The notes beneath the pieces are model-generated. The model had not been told where the DNA came from and made no database searches. It saw nothing but the letters and a program-made list of their open reading frames with translations. Below are positions 43,034-51,867 of a stretch of DNA of 64,000 nucleotides, piece after piece. This DNA comes from Streptomyces sp. SUK 48. GTDB lineage: Bacteria; Actinomycetota; Actinomycetes; Streptomycetales; Streptomycetaceae. Each line of letters opens with the position of its first letter. The stretch's first letter is position 1. The stretch lies in assembly GCF_009650765.1 (NCBI RefSeq), contig NZ_CP045740.1, positions 4,006,001-4,070,000 of the forward strand, written 5' to 3'. A program made the translations under genes and the position numbers.

Positions 43034-43978
43034 TCAGAAGACCTTCAGCACGGGGTCGCCGTGCTCGCAGGCCGCCCAGCGCCGACTCGCGCGCACGAGC
43101 TTGTCGGGGTTGACCTGGCTGCGGAAGGCGGCGATGCCCTGCCCGGTGATCTCCAGGCAGGTGATGCCGATGACCCGTGCGTCGAGCACCACGACGAGCG
43201 CGGGGGCGCCGTTGACCAGGGAGACATGGAGGTCGGGCGAGCCGCCGGCCAGATCGCGCTTGGCCTTGCCGGGCTTGAACAGGCCCCGCATGAAGGTCGC
43301 GACCGCGCGGGCCCCCTCGAACGCCCTGGCGCGGGCCGGGACCTTGCCGCCGCCGTCGCCGACCGCGATGGCGTTCTCGGTGAGCAGCCGTACCAGCGGT
43401 TCGGTGCGGCCGCTGGTGGCGGCGGCGAGGAACTCGTCCACGATCCGCCGCGCGGCCGCCTCGTCGATCTCGGCGCGGGCCCGGCCGGTGGCGACGTGCT
43501 TCTTCGCGCGGTGGAAGATCTGCTGGCTGGCGGTCTCGGTGAGGTCGAGGATCGCCGCGATCTCCCGGTGCGGGTAGTCGAACGCCTCGCGCAGCACGTA
43601 CACCGCGCGCTCGTTCGGGGTGAGGCGCTCCAGCAGGGTGAGGACGGCGTACGACACCGACTCGCGCTGTTCCGCGGTGTCGGCGGGGCCCAGCATCGGG
43701 TCCCCGGCGAGCAGCGGCTCGGGCAGCCAGGCGCCGACGTAGGTCTCGCGGCGGGCGCGGGCGGAGGTGAGCTGGTTGAGGCACAGGTTGGTGAGCACCT
43801 TGGTCAGCCATGCCTCGGGCACCTCGACGCGCCCGGTGTCGGCGGCCTGCCAGCGCAGGTACGTCTCCTGTACCGCGTCCTCCGCCTCGCTCGCGGAGCC
43901 GAGCAGGCGATAGGCGATGGCCTCCAGACGGTGCCTGGACGCCTCGAACCGCTCCACGTCGTCCACCGTCAGGGCCAT
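43034..43978 (-). CDS. ECF41-type sigma factor (SigJ-like) with SnoaL-like tail
   Basis: 314 residues from ATG 43,978. Region 2 'LLGSASEAEDAVQETYLRWQ', region 4 'LDLTETASQQIFHRAKKHV', then a ~110-residue SnoaL/NTF2-like C-terminal extension carrying the two signatures of the ECF41 group, 'DGGGK' and 'NPDKL'. In ECF41 proteins this tail controls activity in place of a separate anti-sigma factor. The adjacent flavoprotein gene fits the known ECF41 gene context. Confidence 0.92.
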   Translation of the reverse strand: MALTVDDVERFEASRHRLEAIAYRLLGSASEAEDAVQETYLRWQAADTGRVEVPEAWLTKVLTNLCLNQLTSARARRETYVGAWLPEPLLAGDPMLGPADTAEQRESVSYAVLTLLERLTPNERAVYVLREAFDYPHREIAAILDLTETASQQIFHRAKKHVATGRARAEIDEAAARRIVDEFLAAATSGRTEPLVRLLTENAIAVGDGGGKVPARARAFEGARAVATFMRGLFKPGKAKRDLAGGSPDLHVSLVNGAPALVVVLDARVIGITCLEITGQGIAAFRSQVNPDKLVRASRRWAACEHGDPVLKVF

Positions 43979-44042
43979 GACCGGGATCCTAGCCCGCGGA
44001 ACCGGTCGGCCGCCCTGGAGAAAGGGGGCCGATGCGCCCCGG

Positions 44043-44083
44043 GGAAAAGGCCGGTGGCCCACCGGGACGGGGTAGGCCACCGG
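44043..44083 (-). terminator. Rho-independent terminator on the minus strand
   Basis: Arms 44,051-44,059 and 44,075-44,083 pair perfectly (9 bp). Read on the minus strand, the second arm is followed by TTTT. It should end transcription of the phosphodiesterase gene before the sigma factor gene. Confidence 0.75.
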
Positions 44084-44098
44084 TTCTCCGGTGAGTGA

Positions 44099-44137
44099 TG
44101 CGCGGTGTTGCGGTGCGCGGTGTTGCGGTGCGCGGTG
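44099..44137 (+). repeat. 15-bp tandem repeat, 2.6 copies
   Basis: The unit TGCGCGGTGTTGCGG is repeated exactly at 44,099, 44,114 and (partial) 44,129. Noncoding, between two minus-strand genes. Confidence 0.85.
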
Positions 44138-44181
44138 GGGCAGGCGACCGAGGCCGCCGACGCGGCGGAGGGCCGGACCCG

Positions 44182-44235
44182 CCGCTCTTCCCGGTCCGCT
44201 CTTCCCGTCCGCTCTTCCCGTCCGCTCTTCCCGGT
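44182..44235 (+). repeat. 13/14-bp tandem repeat, 4 copies
   Basis: Units CCGCTCTTCCC(G)GT at 44,182, 44,196, 44,209 and 44,222. The array ends on the stop codon of the phosphodiesterase gene (44,235-44,237). On the minus strand it is purine-rich. Confidence 0.88.
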
Positions 44236-45278
44236 CAGCCGAGCTGGAACGTCGTCTCGATCGGGTAGTGGTCGCTGGGCGCGTTGGTGTCGGTCTGGCC
44301 GGTGGTCCAGCCGGACTGGGGGTCGAAGTCGACCTTCACCGGGGAGACGGCCGAAGGGACCGGGCGACCCGGGGCGTTGAGGTAGCCGAGGTAGTCGATG
44401 TCGTCGCGGTAGTCCGTGGGGTATCCCTGGGCCACGGCCGTGCGCTGGCACCAGGCGGAGACCGGGCAGTCCATGGTGCGCAGGGTCTGGCCCGGGTCGG
44501 TGGCGGGGGTGCCGAGGACGCCGTTCACCGCGGTCTGCGCGTTGGCGTAGTCGCCGCGGGCCCGGCCGCCGTAGTACTCCACGTTCAGGTCGCCGCCGAT
44601 CAGCACCGGGCCGCTCGTGCCGGCGACGGAGTCCGCCCAGGAGCGGAGCTCGCGGAGCTGGGCGAGCCGGGTGGCCTGGGTGGTGTCGGTGGAGGTGCCG
44701 GACTCGTCGGCCTGGAGGTGGGTGCCGACCACCCAGCTCTGCGTGCCGCCCTTGGCGATCCGGACCAGCGCCGCGCCCTTGTTGGCGCGGTAGTCCCAGG
44801 TGCCGGACGCGGAGTTGGCGAAGACGTGCGCGTACTGGGCGGTGATCGGGTACTTGGACAGGATCATCGTGCCGCCGTTGATGACGAACGGCGAGCTGGA
44901 GCAGTCGCCGCTGACGCCGGTCCAGCCGCCGCCGGAGCAGGTCTGGCCGACCACCGGGGTGTGGTACGGGTACAGGTCCGACAGCTTGCCGGCGATATCG
45001 GCGGCCGAGGTGTTGTTGAAGACCTCGTCCAGCACCACCACGTCCGCGCCGTGCCCCCGGACGATCGACTCGATGACCGGCGTGCGCTGGGCGGCCTTCT
45101 GGTTCTGGGTGCTGTCCACGATCGCGGTGGGGAGGTCGACGTTCCAGGCGAACACCGACAGGCCGGTGCCGGTGCCGGTACCCGTCGCGCCGGCCGCGGG
45201 GGCCGTGTATCCGGCGAACCCGAGGAGCGTGGCGGCCGCGGTGGTGGCGAGGGCGGTAGCGGTACGACGCGAGACCAT
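44235..45278 (-). CDS. Secreted endonuclease/exonuclease/phosphatase-family phosphodiesterase (sphingomyelinase C-like)
   Basis: 347 residues from ATG 45,278. Signal peptide 'RRTATALATTAAATLLGFAG' with a cleavage region near 'APAAGATG'. The mature domain has the DNase I-like order: 'LSVFAWNVDLP', 'VVVLDEVFNN' (metal Glu), 'WVVGTHLQADE' (His), 'VLIGGDLNVEYY' (Asp, Asn), 'RDDIDYLGY' and 'PSDHYPIETTF' (catalytic Asp-His). Four Cys suggest disulphides. It resembles bacterial neutral sphingomyelinases; the substrate may be phospholipid or nucleic acid. Confidence 0.88.
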   Translation of the reverse strand: MVSRRTATALATTAAATLLGFAGYTAPAAGATGTGTGTGLSVFAWNVDLPTAIVDSTQNQKAAQRTPVIESIVRGHGADVVVLDEVFNNTSAADIAGKLSDLYPYHTPVVGQTCSGGGWTGVSGDCSSSPFVINGGTMILSKYPITAQYAHVFANSASGTWDYRANKGAALVRIAKGGTQSWVVGTHLQADESGTSTDTTQATRLAQLRELRSWADSVAGTSGPVLIGGDLNVEYYGGRARGDYANAQTAVNGVLGTPATDPGQTLRTMDCPVSAWCQRTAVAQGYPTDYRDDIDYLGYLNAPGRPVPSAVSPVKVDFDPQSGWTTGQTDTNAPSDHYPIETTFQLG

Positions 45279-45515
45279 GCGCTCTCCTGCTGGAAGTGAG
45301 CCCCTGACCGTAACCGGGGCGCGTACATGACAGCAGGAATCTAGGGGCGCGCGGGTACGCCCGGAAGAACGCCGGTGGAGCGGACCATGGAGGGAAGGTG
45401 AGGGAAGGTGTCTGGACAAGTCGGCTTCCGGAGCCCTCGGTTCAGCTTGTAGAGGGGTGATCTTCCTCGGTCGGCTGTGCGCAGCGGGGTGGCCGGCGCC
45501 CCCGAAGCCGATGGG

Positions 45516-47500
45516 TCAGGAACGCGGTGCGGGGCTCTCCCTCGGAAGTCGGTGCGGGGAATCCGCCGCCAGGAACTCGACCACCGCCAGCGCGCACAGC
45601 AGGCACAGGGCGATCCCGAGGATCACCCAGCCCGTGGGGTACGGCCACAGCAGGCAGACCAGCGCCGCCACGGCGACCAGGATCCAGGTGAGCCAGGCGC
45701 GGTGCCGGCGCGTGAACGGGCCGACCGGGCCGGTGCGCAGCCCCGCGTGGTCGGCGGTGCCGCGGGCCGCGCCGATGCCGTCGCTCCACAGGCCCCGCAC
45801 CAGACCGGCCCGCCGCCCCGGCCCGCTGAGCCAGGCGCCCAGGGCGATCACGACACCGAGCACGATCACCATCCGTACCGCGGTCTCCAGGAAGCGGGTC
45901 AGGGTGTCGTAGACCGCGCCGGCCGCGCCCGGGGAGACGTCGGCGGGCAGCCGGCCCAGGTAGAACACGCGGAAGACGCGCAGCCCGATGCCGAGCAGGG
46001 CGGTGGCGACGGCCGCGCCGAGGCAGCCCGCGACGAGGGCGCGGCGGCGGCGCAGCGACAGCAGGACACCGGCGGCGATCAGCAGGACGGCGAGCACCGG
46101 GAGCCAGTTGCCGGCGATCCGCAGCAGCCGTACGTACGTCTTCACCTTGCCGACCTGCTGGGACTCCAGGAGCGTGAACTGGGCGTGGATGACCGGGATA
46201 TGGCTCGCGAAGGTCATCCCCGCGTCGACCATGCGCTTCTTCACGTCCTCGATCAGCGGGGCGAGGTCGAGGGTGACGGTGTCGTCCTTCAGCTGCACCG
46301 CGCCGCCGCCGGTGCCGGTCAGCGCCTTGTCCAGGGAGGCGTGGATCCGGCGGTTGGCGTCGGTCCAGACCGTGGCGAAGGCCGGGGACGCGACGGCCTT
46401 GCGGGCCTGGTCGTGCACGAACCCCCGTACGGCGTTCTCCAGCCCCCCGCCCAGCCCGCCGAGCGCCTTCTCCAGCAGGGGCCGGTCCTTGGGCGCCACG
46501 TCGGAGAGCAGGGTGGGCAGCTGGATCCGGTCCATCAGCGCGTCGGTGGCCCGGTTCGCGGCGGCGTCCTGCACGGCGGGGTTGCGGGCGAGCGGGGCGA
46601 CGGTGGCGACATAGCGGTCGGTGTCGCCGACCAGGTCGGCGGCCCAGGTGGCGACGACGGCGAGCGGGGCGAGCAGGCAGCCGATGACGAGGAGCACGGC
46701 GGCGAGCGCGGAGAGGGGCCGGCGCCGGGCCCGCGCCCCCTCCCCTTGCCGCGCGTGCCGCTCCGCTTCCAGCGCGGCGAGCCGGGCCCGGAGATCCTCC
46801 AGCTCGGAGGGGTGGGAGCGGCCGGGCCGGTCCGGACCGCCGGGCCGGTCGTGTCGTTCCGGGGGCTCGGAGCGGGCCGGTTGGTGGGGGCGCCGGGGCG
46901 GTCGGGATCGGCAGGGCGGCCTGAGTCGCCAGACCGGCTCGGTCGGTCGGAGTCACCGGGGCCGCCGGAGTCGCCAGGGCGGGTAAAGCGATCCGGGTCA
47001 CCGGGGCGGTCGGGATCGGCAGGGCGGCCCGGCCGGCCGGGGCCACCGGGACGCTTCGGGCGGCCGGATTCACCGGAGCCGCCGAGATCGCCAGGGCGGC
47101 CGGAGTCGCCAGGCCGGCTCGGTCGGCCGGAGTCACCAGGGCCGCCGGAGTCGCCAGGGCGGGTGGAGCGATCCGGGTCACCGGGGCGGTCGGGGACGCC
47201 GGACCGGTCGGGGACGCCGGATCGATCAGGGGCATCGGGGTCGTCGAGGCGACCGGAATCACCGGGCCCACCGGGCCGGTTCGGGCGGTCCGGGTCGCCG
47301 GGGCGGTCGGGATCGGCAGGGCGGCCCGGCCGGCCGGGGCCACCGGGCCGGTTCGGGCGGCCGGAGTCACCGGAGCCGTCGGAATCGCCAGAGCGGCCGG
47401 AGTCACCGGGCCCGCTCGGTCGGCCGGGGTCGCCGGAGTCGCCAGGGCGGGTGGAGCGGTCCGGGTCGTCGGGGTGGTCGGGGGTCGCACCGTTCGTCAC
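45516..47500 (-). CDS. Membrane protein with Pro/Gly/Asp-rich repetitive N-terminus; apparent frameshift at 46,861-46,865
   Basis: GTG 47,500 with GAGGAGG upstream starts 'TNGATPDHPDDPDRSTRPGD', about 200 residues of near-repeating Pro/Gly/Asp/Arg sequence (for example 'GRPADPDRPGDPDR' twice). The frame then breaks at a run of five G (C on the coding strand). In the next frame comes 'SHPSELEDLRARLAALEAER' and a membrane domain: helix 'ALAAVLLVIGCLLAPLAVVA', a large extracytoplasmic loop, then at least four more helices ending 'LCLLCALAVVEFLAAD'. One added base restores a ~660-residue protein. Function unknown; the disordered basic/acidic N-terminus would be cytosolic. Confidence 0.65.
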
Positions 47501-47671
47501 TGGCACCTCCTCGCCGTACAGATCACCAGCGCACCGCCTCGCGCACGCGGGCGCGAGCAGGGCGGGGCCGTTCGGGTCAGGCGGGACGGATGGGGCGGCA
47601 CGGGTGCGCGCCGGGGGCGGCATCCGCGGGCGGCAAGGGTGGGGCGGCACCCCGCGCGGTCACCTGATATC

Positions 47672-47689
47672 GTCTACATACTTGTAGAC
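47672..47689. promoter_or_regulatory. Perfect palindrome upstream of the PAP2 gene
   Basis: GTCTACA TACT TGTAGAC: perfect 7-bp arms around 4 bases, about 100 bases before ATG 47,792. Core TACA...TGTA is like BlaI/CopY-type and PadR-type sites; the cognate regulator is not adjacent. The rest of the 290-base divergent gap holds no gene. Confidence 0.6.
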
Positions 47690-47791
47690 GTTCACCTCGG
47701 GGACGTCCGCGCTTCATCCGTACGTCCGATCGGTGCCCGCGCCCGTTTCCCGGAGCCCGCGGCACAGCAGCACGGCCCGGAGACCCATTTG

Positions 47792-48421
47792 ATGACGACT
47801 TCCGCCCCGACCACCCAGGCGCTCGACGGCGCGGCGATAGACGGCGGCCTGTACACCGACGTCACCGACTTCGCCCGGCACACGCACTGGCTGAACGAAC
47901 CGGTGTCGGTGTTCAGCGCCATCGGCATCGGCCTGTTCGCGGTGTACCTGCTGGTGGCGTGGTGGCGGGCCAGAGGCCAGGGCAGCACCGTGATGGCCGC
48001 CGTACTGGCGACACCCGTCGCCGTCGTCCTCGCCTACGTGGTCAACAGCGGCATCAAGAACGTCTTCGACGAGCCCCGCCCGTGCCGCGCGCTCCCCCAT
48101 GACTTCCTGCTGGAGGCGTGTCCCGCGCCGGACGACTACGCCTTCCCCAGCAACCACACCACCGTCGCCTTCGCCTTCACGGTGGCCCTGCTGCTGATCA
48201 GCCGCCGCCTCGGCGGCCTCGCGCTGGTCACCGCCATCGCGATGGGCGCCTCCCGGGTGTACGTCGGCGCGCACTACCCGCACGACGTCGCCGTGGGCGC
48301 CCTGGTCGGCAGCGTCGTCTCCCTCGTCACCGTCCTGGTGCTGCGCCGGATCGCCCCGCCCCTGGTGGAACGGCTGCGCACGGGCGCCCTGCGCCCCCTG
48401 CTGACGTCCCAGCCCTCCTGA
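47792..48421 (+). CDS. PAP2-family membrane phosphatase
   Basis: 209 residues from ATG 47,792. About five membrane helices and the three catalytic motifs: C1 'KNVFDEPRP', C2 'YAFPSNHTT', C3 'ASRVYVGAHYPHDV'. It dephosphorylates lipid phosphates such as undecaprenyl pyrophosphate or phosphatidic acid at the outer membrane face; undecaprenyl recycling would also give bacitracin tolerance. Divergent from the repeat membrane protein. Confidence 0.9.
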   Translation: MTTSAPTTQALDGAAIDGGLYTDVTDFARHTHWLNEPVSVFSAIGIGLFAVYLLVAWWRARGQGSTVMAAVLATPVAVVLAYVVNSGIKNVFDEPRPCRALPHDFLLEACPAPDDYAFPSNHTTVAFAFTVALLLISRRLGGLALVTAIAMGASRVYVGAHYPHDVAVGALVGSVVSLVTVLVLRRIAPPLVERLRTGALRPLLTSQPS

Positions 48422-48462
48422 CCCCTCCGGCACCCCGCGCGGGGCGGCTACGGTTGCCCCGC

Positions 48463-49431
48463 ATGACCCCCGACGGCCCCGAACTCACCGCGGACACGGT
48501 CCGCGACCTCCTGCGCGCCCAGCACCCGGACCTCGCCGAGCGGTCCCTGCGGCTGGGCGCGCGCGGCTGGGACAACCAGCTGTGGCGGCTCGGCGACGAC
48601 CTCGCGGTGCGGCTGCCCTGGGCGACCCCGACCGCGGACGCGCTGCTCCTCAAGGAGCACACCTGGCTCCCCGTCCTCGCCCCGCGCCTCCCCCTGCCGG
48701 TCCCCGTCCCGCAGCGCCTCGGCGCCCCCTCGGCGCGGTTTCCCCGGCCCTGGATCGTCACCACCTGGGTGCCGGGCGCACCCGGTGACCAGGCCCCCGC
48801 GACGCGTGGCCCGGCGGCGGCCGACGCGCTGGGCGCCTTCCTGACCGCCCTGCACCGGCCCGCCCCCGAGGACGCGCCCACCGGCCGGGAGCGCGGAGGC
48901 CCGCTGGCGCCGCTGGCCGGGCGGTTCGAGCACGGGCTGGCCTCGGCGGTCGAACAGGGCCTGCTGCCCGATCCGGAGACGGTCCGGGCGATGCGCTCGC
49001 TCTGGGCGGACGCCGTCGCCGCCCCCGCCTGGTCAGGGCCCGCGGTCTGGCTGCACGGCGACCTCCACCCGGCCAACGTGCTCACCGCGGACGGCACCTT
49101 CTGCGGCGTGATCGACTTCGGGGACCTCTGCGCGGGCGACCCCGCGTGCGATCTCGCCGCCGCCTGGACCCTGCTGCCGGACGGCGCCCTCGACCGCTTC
49201 CACACCGCGTACCGGCCCGGGTACCGGGCGGCGCGAGATCCCGGGCACGTTCCCGCACCGGGGCCCGCTCCGGACACCGCGACCCTGCGCCGCGCCCGGG
49301 GCTGGGCCCTCCTGCGCGCCCTCGGCTGTCTCCTCATCGGCGAGGCGGGCCGCCGCGGCCGCCCCGGCGGCAAGCCCAGCTGGGCCCCGCCGGCCCGCGC
49401 GGCACTGCGCCGGATCGTGCCGGCTCGCTGA
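48463..49431 (+). CDS. Aminoglycoside-phosphotransferase-fold protein
   Basis: 322 residues from ATG 48,463. 'RLGARGWDNQLWRLGDDLAV' is the ATP loop, 'LHGDLHPANVL' the catalytic loop and 'GVIDFGDLCAGDPACDLA' the metal site. All are intact, so it should be an active small-molecule kinase. It follows the PAP2 gene by about 40 bases and may share its transcript. Substrate not predictable. Confidence 0.87.
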   Translation: MTPDGPELTADTVRDLLRAQHPDLAERSLRLGARGWDNQLWRLGDDLAVRLPWATPTADALLLKEHTWLPVLAPRLPLPVPVPQRLGAPSARFPRPWIVTTWVPGAPGDQAPATRGPAAADALGAFLTALHRPAPEDAPTGRERGGPLAPLAGRFEHGLASAVEQGLLPDPETVRAMRSLWADAVAAPAWSGPAVWLHGDLHPANVLTADGTFCGVIDFGDLCAGDPACDLAAAWTLLPDGALDRFHTAYRPGYRAARDPGHVPAPGPAPDTATLRRARGWALLRALGCLLIGEAGRRGRPGGKPSWAPPARAALRRIVPAR

Positions 49432-49466
49432 CACGGGCGGGCCGTTCGCGCCGGAGCGGCGGCCGC

Positions 49467-49898
49467 CTACTCGCCGAGCCGGAACACCGTGGACTCCCGC
49501 GCCCGGAAGCCGATCCGCTCGTAGAGGCGGTTCGCGGAGGCGCGGTCCGGGCGGGAGGTGAGGTCGAGCGTGCGCGCGCCGGCCTTGCGGGCGAGCCGGA
49601 CCGCCTCCTCGATCAGCAGCCCCGCGACACCCCGGCCGCGCGCCGCGCCGTCGACCACCACGTCCTCGATCCGGCCGCGCAGCCCGGACGGCAGGGGCAG
49701 CAGGACCAGGACCAGGGTGCCGACGATCGCCTCGGCGGTGCGGGCGACCAGCACCGTGTTGGCGTCACAGGCCACCAGCCGCTCGATCGCGGCGCGGTCC
49801 AGCGGCGCGGCGGCCGAGGACAACTGTGGAAGCAGCCTCCCGAAGGCGTCGACCAGTTCCTCGGACGGCTCCCGTACGACCTCTACCCGGATCTCCAT
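49467..49898 (-). CDS. GNAT-family acetyltransferase
   Basis: 143 residues from ATG 49,898. The acetyl-CoA loop is in 'VVDGAARGRGVAGLLIEEAV' (R-G-x-G-V), with a C-terminal 'SANRLYERIGFRARES'. Small N-acetyltransferase of unknown acceptor. Divergent from the permease gene, with the CsoR-like palindrome between them. Confidence 0.87.
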   Translation of the reverse strand: MEIRVEVVREPSEELVDAFGRLLPQLSSAAAPLDRAAIERLVACDANTVLVARTAEAIVGTLVLVLLPLPSGLRGRIEDVVVDGAARGRGVAGLLIEEAVRLARKAGARTLDLTSRPDRASANRLYERIGFRARESTVFRLGE

Positions 49899-49945
49899 GC
49901 CGGGAGGATACCGATCGCCGAACGGGACCTTCCCCGCGTTTCGGA

Positions 49946-49962
49946 ATACCCCATGGGGGTAC
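49946..49962. promoter_or_regulatory. CsoR-like palindrome upstream of the permease
   Basis: ATACCCCATGGGGGTAC has the A/T-TACCCC...GGGGGTA pattern of CsoR/RcnR metal-sensor operators, in the gap between the divergent GNAT and permease genes, about 55 bases before ATG 50,017. Confidence 0.55.
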
Positions 49963-50016
49963 TCTCGCCCGAGTGGCGGGACCACACCACCGTGAAGCGT
50001 GAAGGAAGTGCGCCGC

Positions 50017-51210
50017 ATGCACGCGATCGGACACGCGTTGTTCATCACCGGATCGATGACCTGGGAGATCACCTGGGCGCTGATCCTCGGCTTCACCCTC
50101 TCGGCCGTCGTCCAGGCGGTGGTGCGCCGCGAGACGGTCGTACGGCTGCTCGGCGACGACCGCCCGCGCACGCTCGCCCTGTCCGCGGGCCTCGGCGCCG
50201 CCTCGTCCTCCTGCTCCTACGCCGCCGTCGCCCTCGCCCGCTCCCTGTTCCGCAAGGGCGCGAACTTCACGGCGGCGATGGCCTTCGAGATCGCCTCGAC
50301 CAACCTCGTCATCGAACTCGGCGTGATCCTCGCCCTGTTGATGGGCTGGCAGTTCACGGCGGCGGAGTTCACCGGCGGTCCGATCATGATCGTCGTCCTC
50401 GCGGCGCTGTTCCGCGTGTTCCTGCGCGAACGGCTGCTGCGCACGGCCAGGGAGCAGGCCGAGCGCGGTGTCGCCGGGTCCATGGAGGGCCACGCGGCGA
50501 TGGACATGTCGGTCCGCGGCGAGGGCGGCTTCCTGCGCCGGCTCCTCTCGCGCGCGGGGCTGACCTCCGTGTCGCACATCTTCGTCATGGAGTGGGCCGC
50601 GATCCTGCGGGACCTGGTGGCCGGGCTGCTGATCGCCGGCGCCATCGCCGCCTGGGTGCCGGAGGACTTCTGGCACACCTTCTTCCTGGCCGGCCACCCC
50701 CTCGCGGCCAAGCTGGTCGGCCCGCTGATCGGCCCCCTCGTCGCCGTCGCCACGTTCGTCTGCTCCATCGGCAACGTGCCGCTGGCGGTGGTCCTGTGGA
50801 AGGGCGGCATCAGCTTCGGCGGAGTGATCGCCTTCATCTACGCCGACCTGCTGATCCTGCCGATCCTCAACATCTACCGGAAGTACTACGGCGCCCGCAT
50901 GGCCGGCTTCCTGCTCGCCACCTTCTTCGCCGCCATCGTGGTGGCCGGCTACGTGGTGGAGTTCCTCTTCGGCGGCCTCGGCCTCATCCCCGACCAGGCG
51001 GCGGCGAGGCTCCCCGAGGAGGGCATCCGCTGGAACTACACGACCTGGCTCAACATCGCCTTCCTCCTCCTCGCCGCCTCCCTCCTCCTCCGCTTCCTGC
51101 GCACGGGCGGCACGGCGATGCTGCGGACGATGGGCGGGGCGCCGGAGAGCGGCGGAGACGGTGGGCGCGGGAGCGGCGGGCGCGGGGAGCCCGACCATCA
51201 CCACGCCTGA
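50017..51210 (+). CDS. DUF318/ArsP-type permease
   Basis: 397 residues from ATG 50,017 (GAAGGAAG upstream; an in-frame ATG/GTG six codons earlier is possible). About eight membrane helices. The two half-motifs of the family are present: 'AASSSCSYAAVALARSLF' and 'VCSIGNVPLAVVLWKGG', each with a Cys in the membrane. A central cytosolic loop has His/Met ('SMEGHAAMDMSV'), and the C-terminus ends 'EPDHHHA', both possible metal ligands. Related permeases export organoarsenicals or move copper. The CsoR-like operator favours copper. Confidence 0.82.
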   Translation: MHAIGHALFITGSMTWEITWALILGFTLSAVVQAVVRRETVVRLLGDDRPRTLALSAGLGAASSSCSYAAVALARSLFRKGANFTAAMAFEIASTNLVIELGVILALLMGWQFTAAEFTGGPIMIVVLAALFRVFLRERLLRTAREQAERGVAGSMEGHAAMDMSVRGEGGFLRRLLSRAGLTSVSHIFVMEWAAILRDLVAGLLIAGAIAAWVPEDFWHTFFLAGHPLAAKLVGPLIGPLVAVATFVCSIGNVPLAVVLWKGGISFGGVIAFIYADLLILPILNIYRKYYGARMAGFLLATFFAAIVVAGYVVEFLFGGLGLIPDQAAARLPEEGIRWNYTTWLNIAFLLLAASLLLRFLRTGGTAMLRTMGGAPESGGDGGRGSGGRGEPDHHHA

Positions 51211-51236
51211 GGCCACCCGCTGGACTCCCGGGGGCT

Positions 51237-51671
51237 TCACACCGGACTCAGCGCGACGGACGCCCTGAAACCGAGTTCACACCACACGAACTTGCCCCGC
51301 TCCCCGAACCGCGCCGACGGCTGCCACCCCCAGCGGTCGGCACACGCCATGACGAGCCCGAGCCCCCGGCCACCTTCCAATTCGGCTACCTCGGCGCGCG
51401 ATTGCGCCACGGGCGGCGACTGCGGATCCGTGTCCCACGCCCCGATCCACACCGCCCCCTCCGGGGTACGGCGCACCCGAAGCGCCGCCGGTCCCTTCGT
51501 GTGACGGACCGCGTTCGAGACCAGCTCCGCCGCCAGCAGCTCCGCGATGTCCACCAGGCCGATCAGACCGTGGAGGGTCAGGATCAGGCGGAGAGTTCGA
51601 CGGGAAACCGTGACCGCCCTTGGGTCGTTGGGGATGCAAAGGGTGTAGTCCCAGGACTCGCCTTCGGGCAT
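51237..51671 (-). CDS. HATPase_c anti-sigma-like regulator (WhiJ-type module)
   Basis: 144 residues. The GHKL ATP site includes the N box 'AELVSNAVRHTKGP' and 'GGRGLGLVMACADRWG'. Proteins of this type act as serine kinases/anti-sigma factors or regulators of partner proteins. In Streptomyces, copies occur beside WhiJ-like XRE genes and DUF397 genes, as here, with divergent orientation to the XRE gene. Confidence 0.85.
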   Translation of the reverse strand: MPEGESWDYTLCIPNDPRAVTVSRRTLRLILTLHGLIGLVDIAELLAAELVSNAVRHTKGPAALRVRRTPEGAVWIGAWDTDPQSPPVAQSRAEVAELEGGRGLGLVMACADRWGWQPSARFGERGKFVWCELGFRASVALSPV

Positions 51672-51867
51672 GGGTGATCAACTCCGGGGAGTAAGTGGGG
51701 GGTTGAAACGCGCGCAGGGTGGCATTGCCGCAGGGTGCGGTGCACTTCCGCTGCGTGTGCGGTACGTCACCGAAGGTAGGGCTAACGCGTAAGCCGGAGC
51801 AAGCGAATCGCGTAATCTGCCCCCGAACGAGCGGTATCAGCAGATGCGTTGAAGCAAGGAGAACCCG

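Noticed and set aside
45477..47687. Long plus-strand open frame opposite the repeat membrane protein
   Set aside because: Kept open by the Pro/Gly-coding repeats on the other strand; no start signal, membrane helices or motifs.
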